Shown: positions 5,207 to 5,571 of the stretch, piece by piece
Layout: every line of letters starts with the position of its first letter
How positions within the stretch are numbered: the first letter of the stretch is position 1
Assembly: GCA_022574065.1 (NCBI GenBank)
Contig: JACZST010000139.1
Coordinates: forward strand, 1-5,571
Source: Acidobacteriota bacterium
GTDB taxonomy: Bacteria > Actinomycetota > Acidimicrobiia > Spongiisociales > UBA5794
Length of the DNA stretch: 5,571 nt
Direction: 5' to 3'
Notes under the pieces: model-generated
What the model saw: only the letters and a program-made list of their open reading frames with translations
Database searches by the model: none
Told to the model about the DNA's origin: nothing
Translations under genes and position numbers: made by a program

Positions 5207-5571
5207 CTACCTCTGAGCGACCGCTATCGGCCCCATATCGTCGACCGAAGAGTCATCGGGTTGGGCCTGGCGGGGTGCGACAGTCTCTACCACGGGCTTC
5301 CGCACACCCTCGCCGGCCTTGAACCGTTCGACGGCCTTTCTCGCCAGATCGAACTGCTCATTTGAGAGGGGCTTGGCTTCAATCTGGCCAAGCCAGTCGT
5401 TGAGGGCGGCACCGCGTCCGACAATGACTCCATCGATCGTCGCTCGTGAGACGCCCTCGATTCCTCTTCCCCAGAGGACGAGGACCGGGAGCACGTCCGT
5501 ACGGACACCCCCAGCAAAAAGCAAACTTCTAAGGGTGCGGGCCTGTCGACTCGCTTGGCCCACGAGCTGAC
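5207..5571 (-). CDS. NERD-domain-like protein, C-terminal part only
   Basis: Only the last 120 or so residues are visible; the reading frame stays open to the window edge, so the 5' part lies outside. The GTG at 5563 is read as an internal valine rather than a start. The segment SRQARTLRSLL, then VRTDVLPVLVLWGRG, then DGVIVGRGAALNDWLGQI, fits the end of NERD (nuclease-related) domain proteins of actinobacteria, where a helix is followed by a strand of the form PVLVLWG and a final helix with a DWL-type end. A hydrophilic, disordered-looking tail of about 40 residues (KAGEGVRKP... to VAQR) follows. NERD proteins are predicted nucleases related to the restriction-endonuclease fold; their roles are mostly unknown. 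The catalytic residues would be upstream, out of view. The gene converges on the glycosylase-like gene with a 68-bp gap holding a hairpin and the repeat. Confidence 0.65.
   Translation of the reverse strand, partial: QLVGQASRQARTLRSLLFAGGVRTDVLPVLVLWGRGIEGVSRATIDGVIVGRGAALNDWLGQIEAKPLSNEQFDLARKAVERFKAGEGVRKPVVETVAPRQAQPDDSSVDDMGPIAVAQR

Overview
This is a GC-rich window whose content points to an actinobacterium, probably mycobacterial-like or from an uncultured acidimicrobial-type lineage. The evidence is a large cyclase-ATPase regulator of the AfsR/Rv0386 kind, GTG start codons with weak or no Shine-Dalgarno sequence, and a NERD-type protein. The lineage is inferred and no marker gene is present.

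Layout. Positions 1-294 hold no gene: a small hairpin (7-31), one full and one decayed copy of a 73-bp repeat (85-157, 158-211), and imperfect hairpins just past the stop of the first gene. Positions 295-3066 (minus) encode a 923-aa protein with an N-terminal class III nucleotide cyclase domain, an NB-ARC/AfsR-like P-loop ATPase, a winged-helix-like region and a long helical (TPR-like) C-terminus, with no C-terminal LuxR HTH. The 324-bp gap at 3067-3390 holds a possible leaderless promoter for that gene, a third copy of the 73-bp repeat forming a good bidirectional terminator, about 117 bp in which I recognise nothing (3227-3343), and the first copy of a 39-bp repeat.

Positions 3391-4236 (minus) and 4407-5138 (plus) are a divergent pair sharing a 170-bp intergenic region. 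The first is a 281-aa protein of unrecognised family with a possible His/Asn nuclease-like motif. The second is a 243-aa uracil-DNA-glycosylase-superfamily-like protein. The pair is bracketed by two direct copies of the 39-bp repeat (3344-3382 and 5167-5205, one mismatch). At the right edge, a minus-strand gene with its 3' end at 5207 runs off the window. Its C-terminus looks like that of a NERD (nuclease-related) domain protein.

How the parts may fit together (inference). The window looks like an accessory region in which gene modules are separated by short dispersed repeats: the cyclase-ATPase gene lies between copies of the 73-bp element, and the glycosylase-like/unknown pair between copies of the 39-bp element. 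The most novel candidate is the divergent pair. A DNA-glycosylase fold opposite a possible nuclease, in a repeat-bounded segment that by eye is less GC-rich than the regulator gene, beside a nuclease-related protein, could be a small transferred DNA-processing or defence module. That function is not shown by the sequence.
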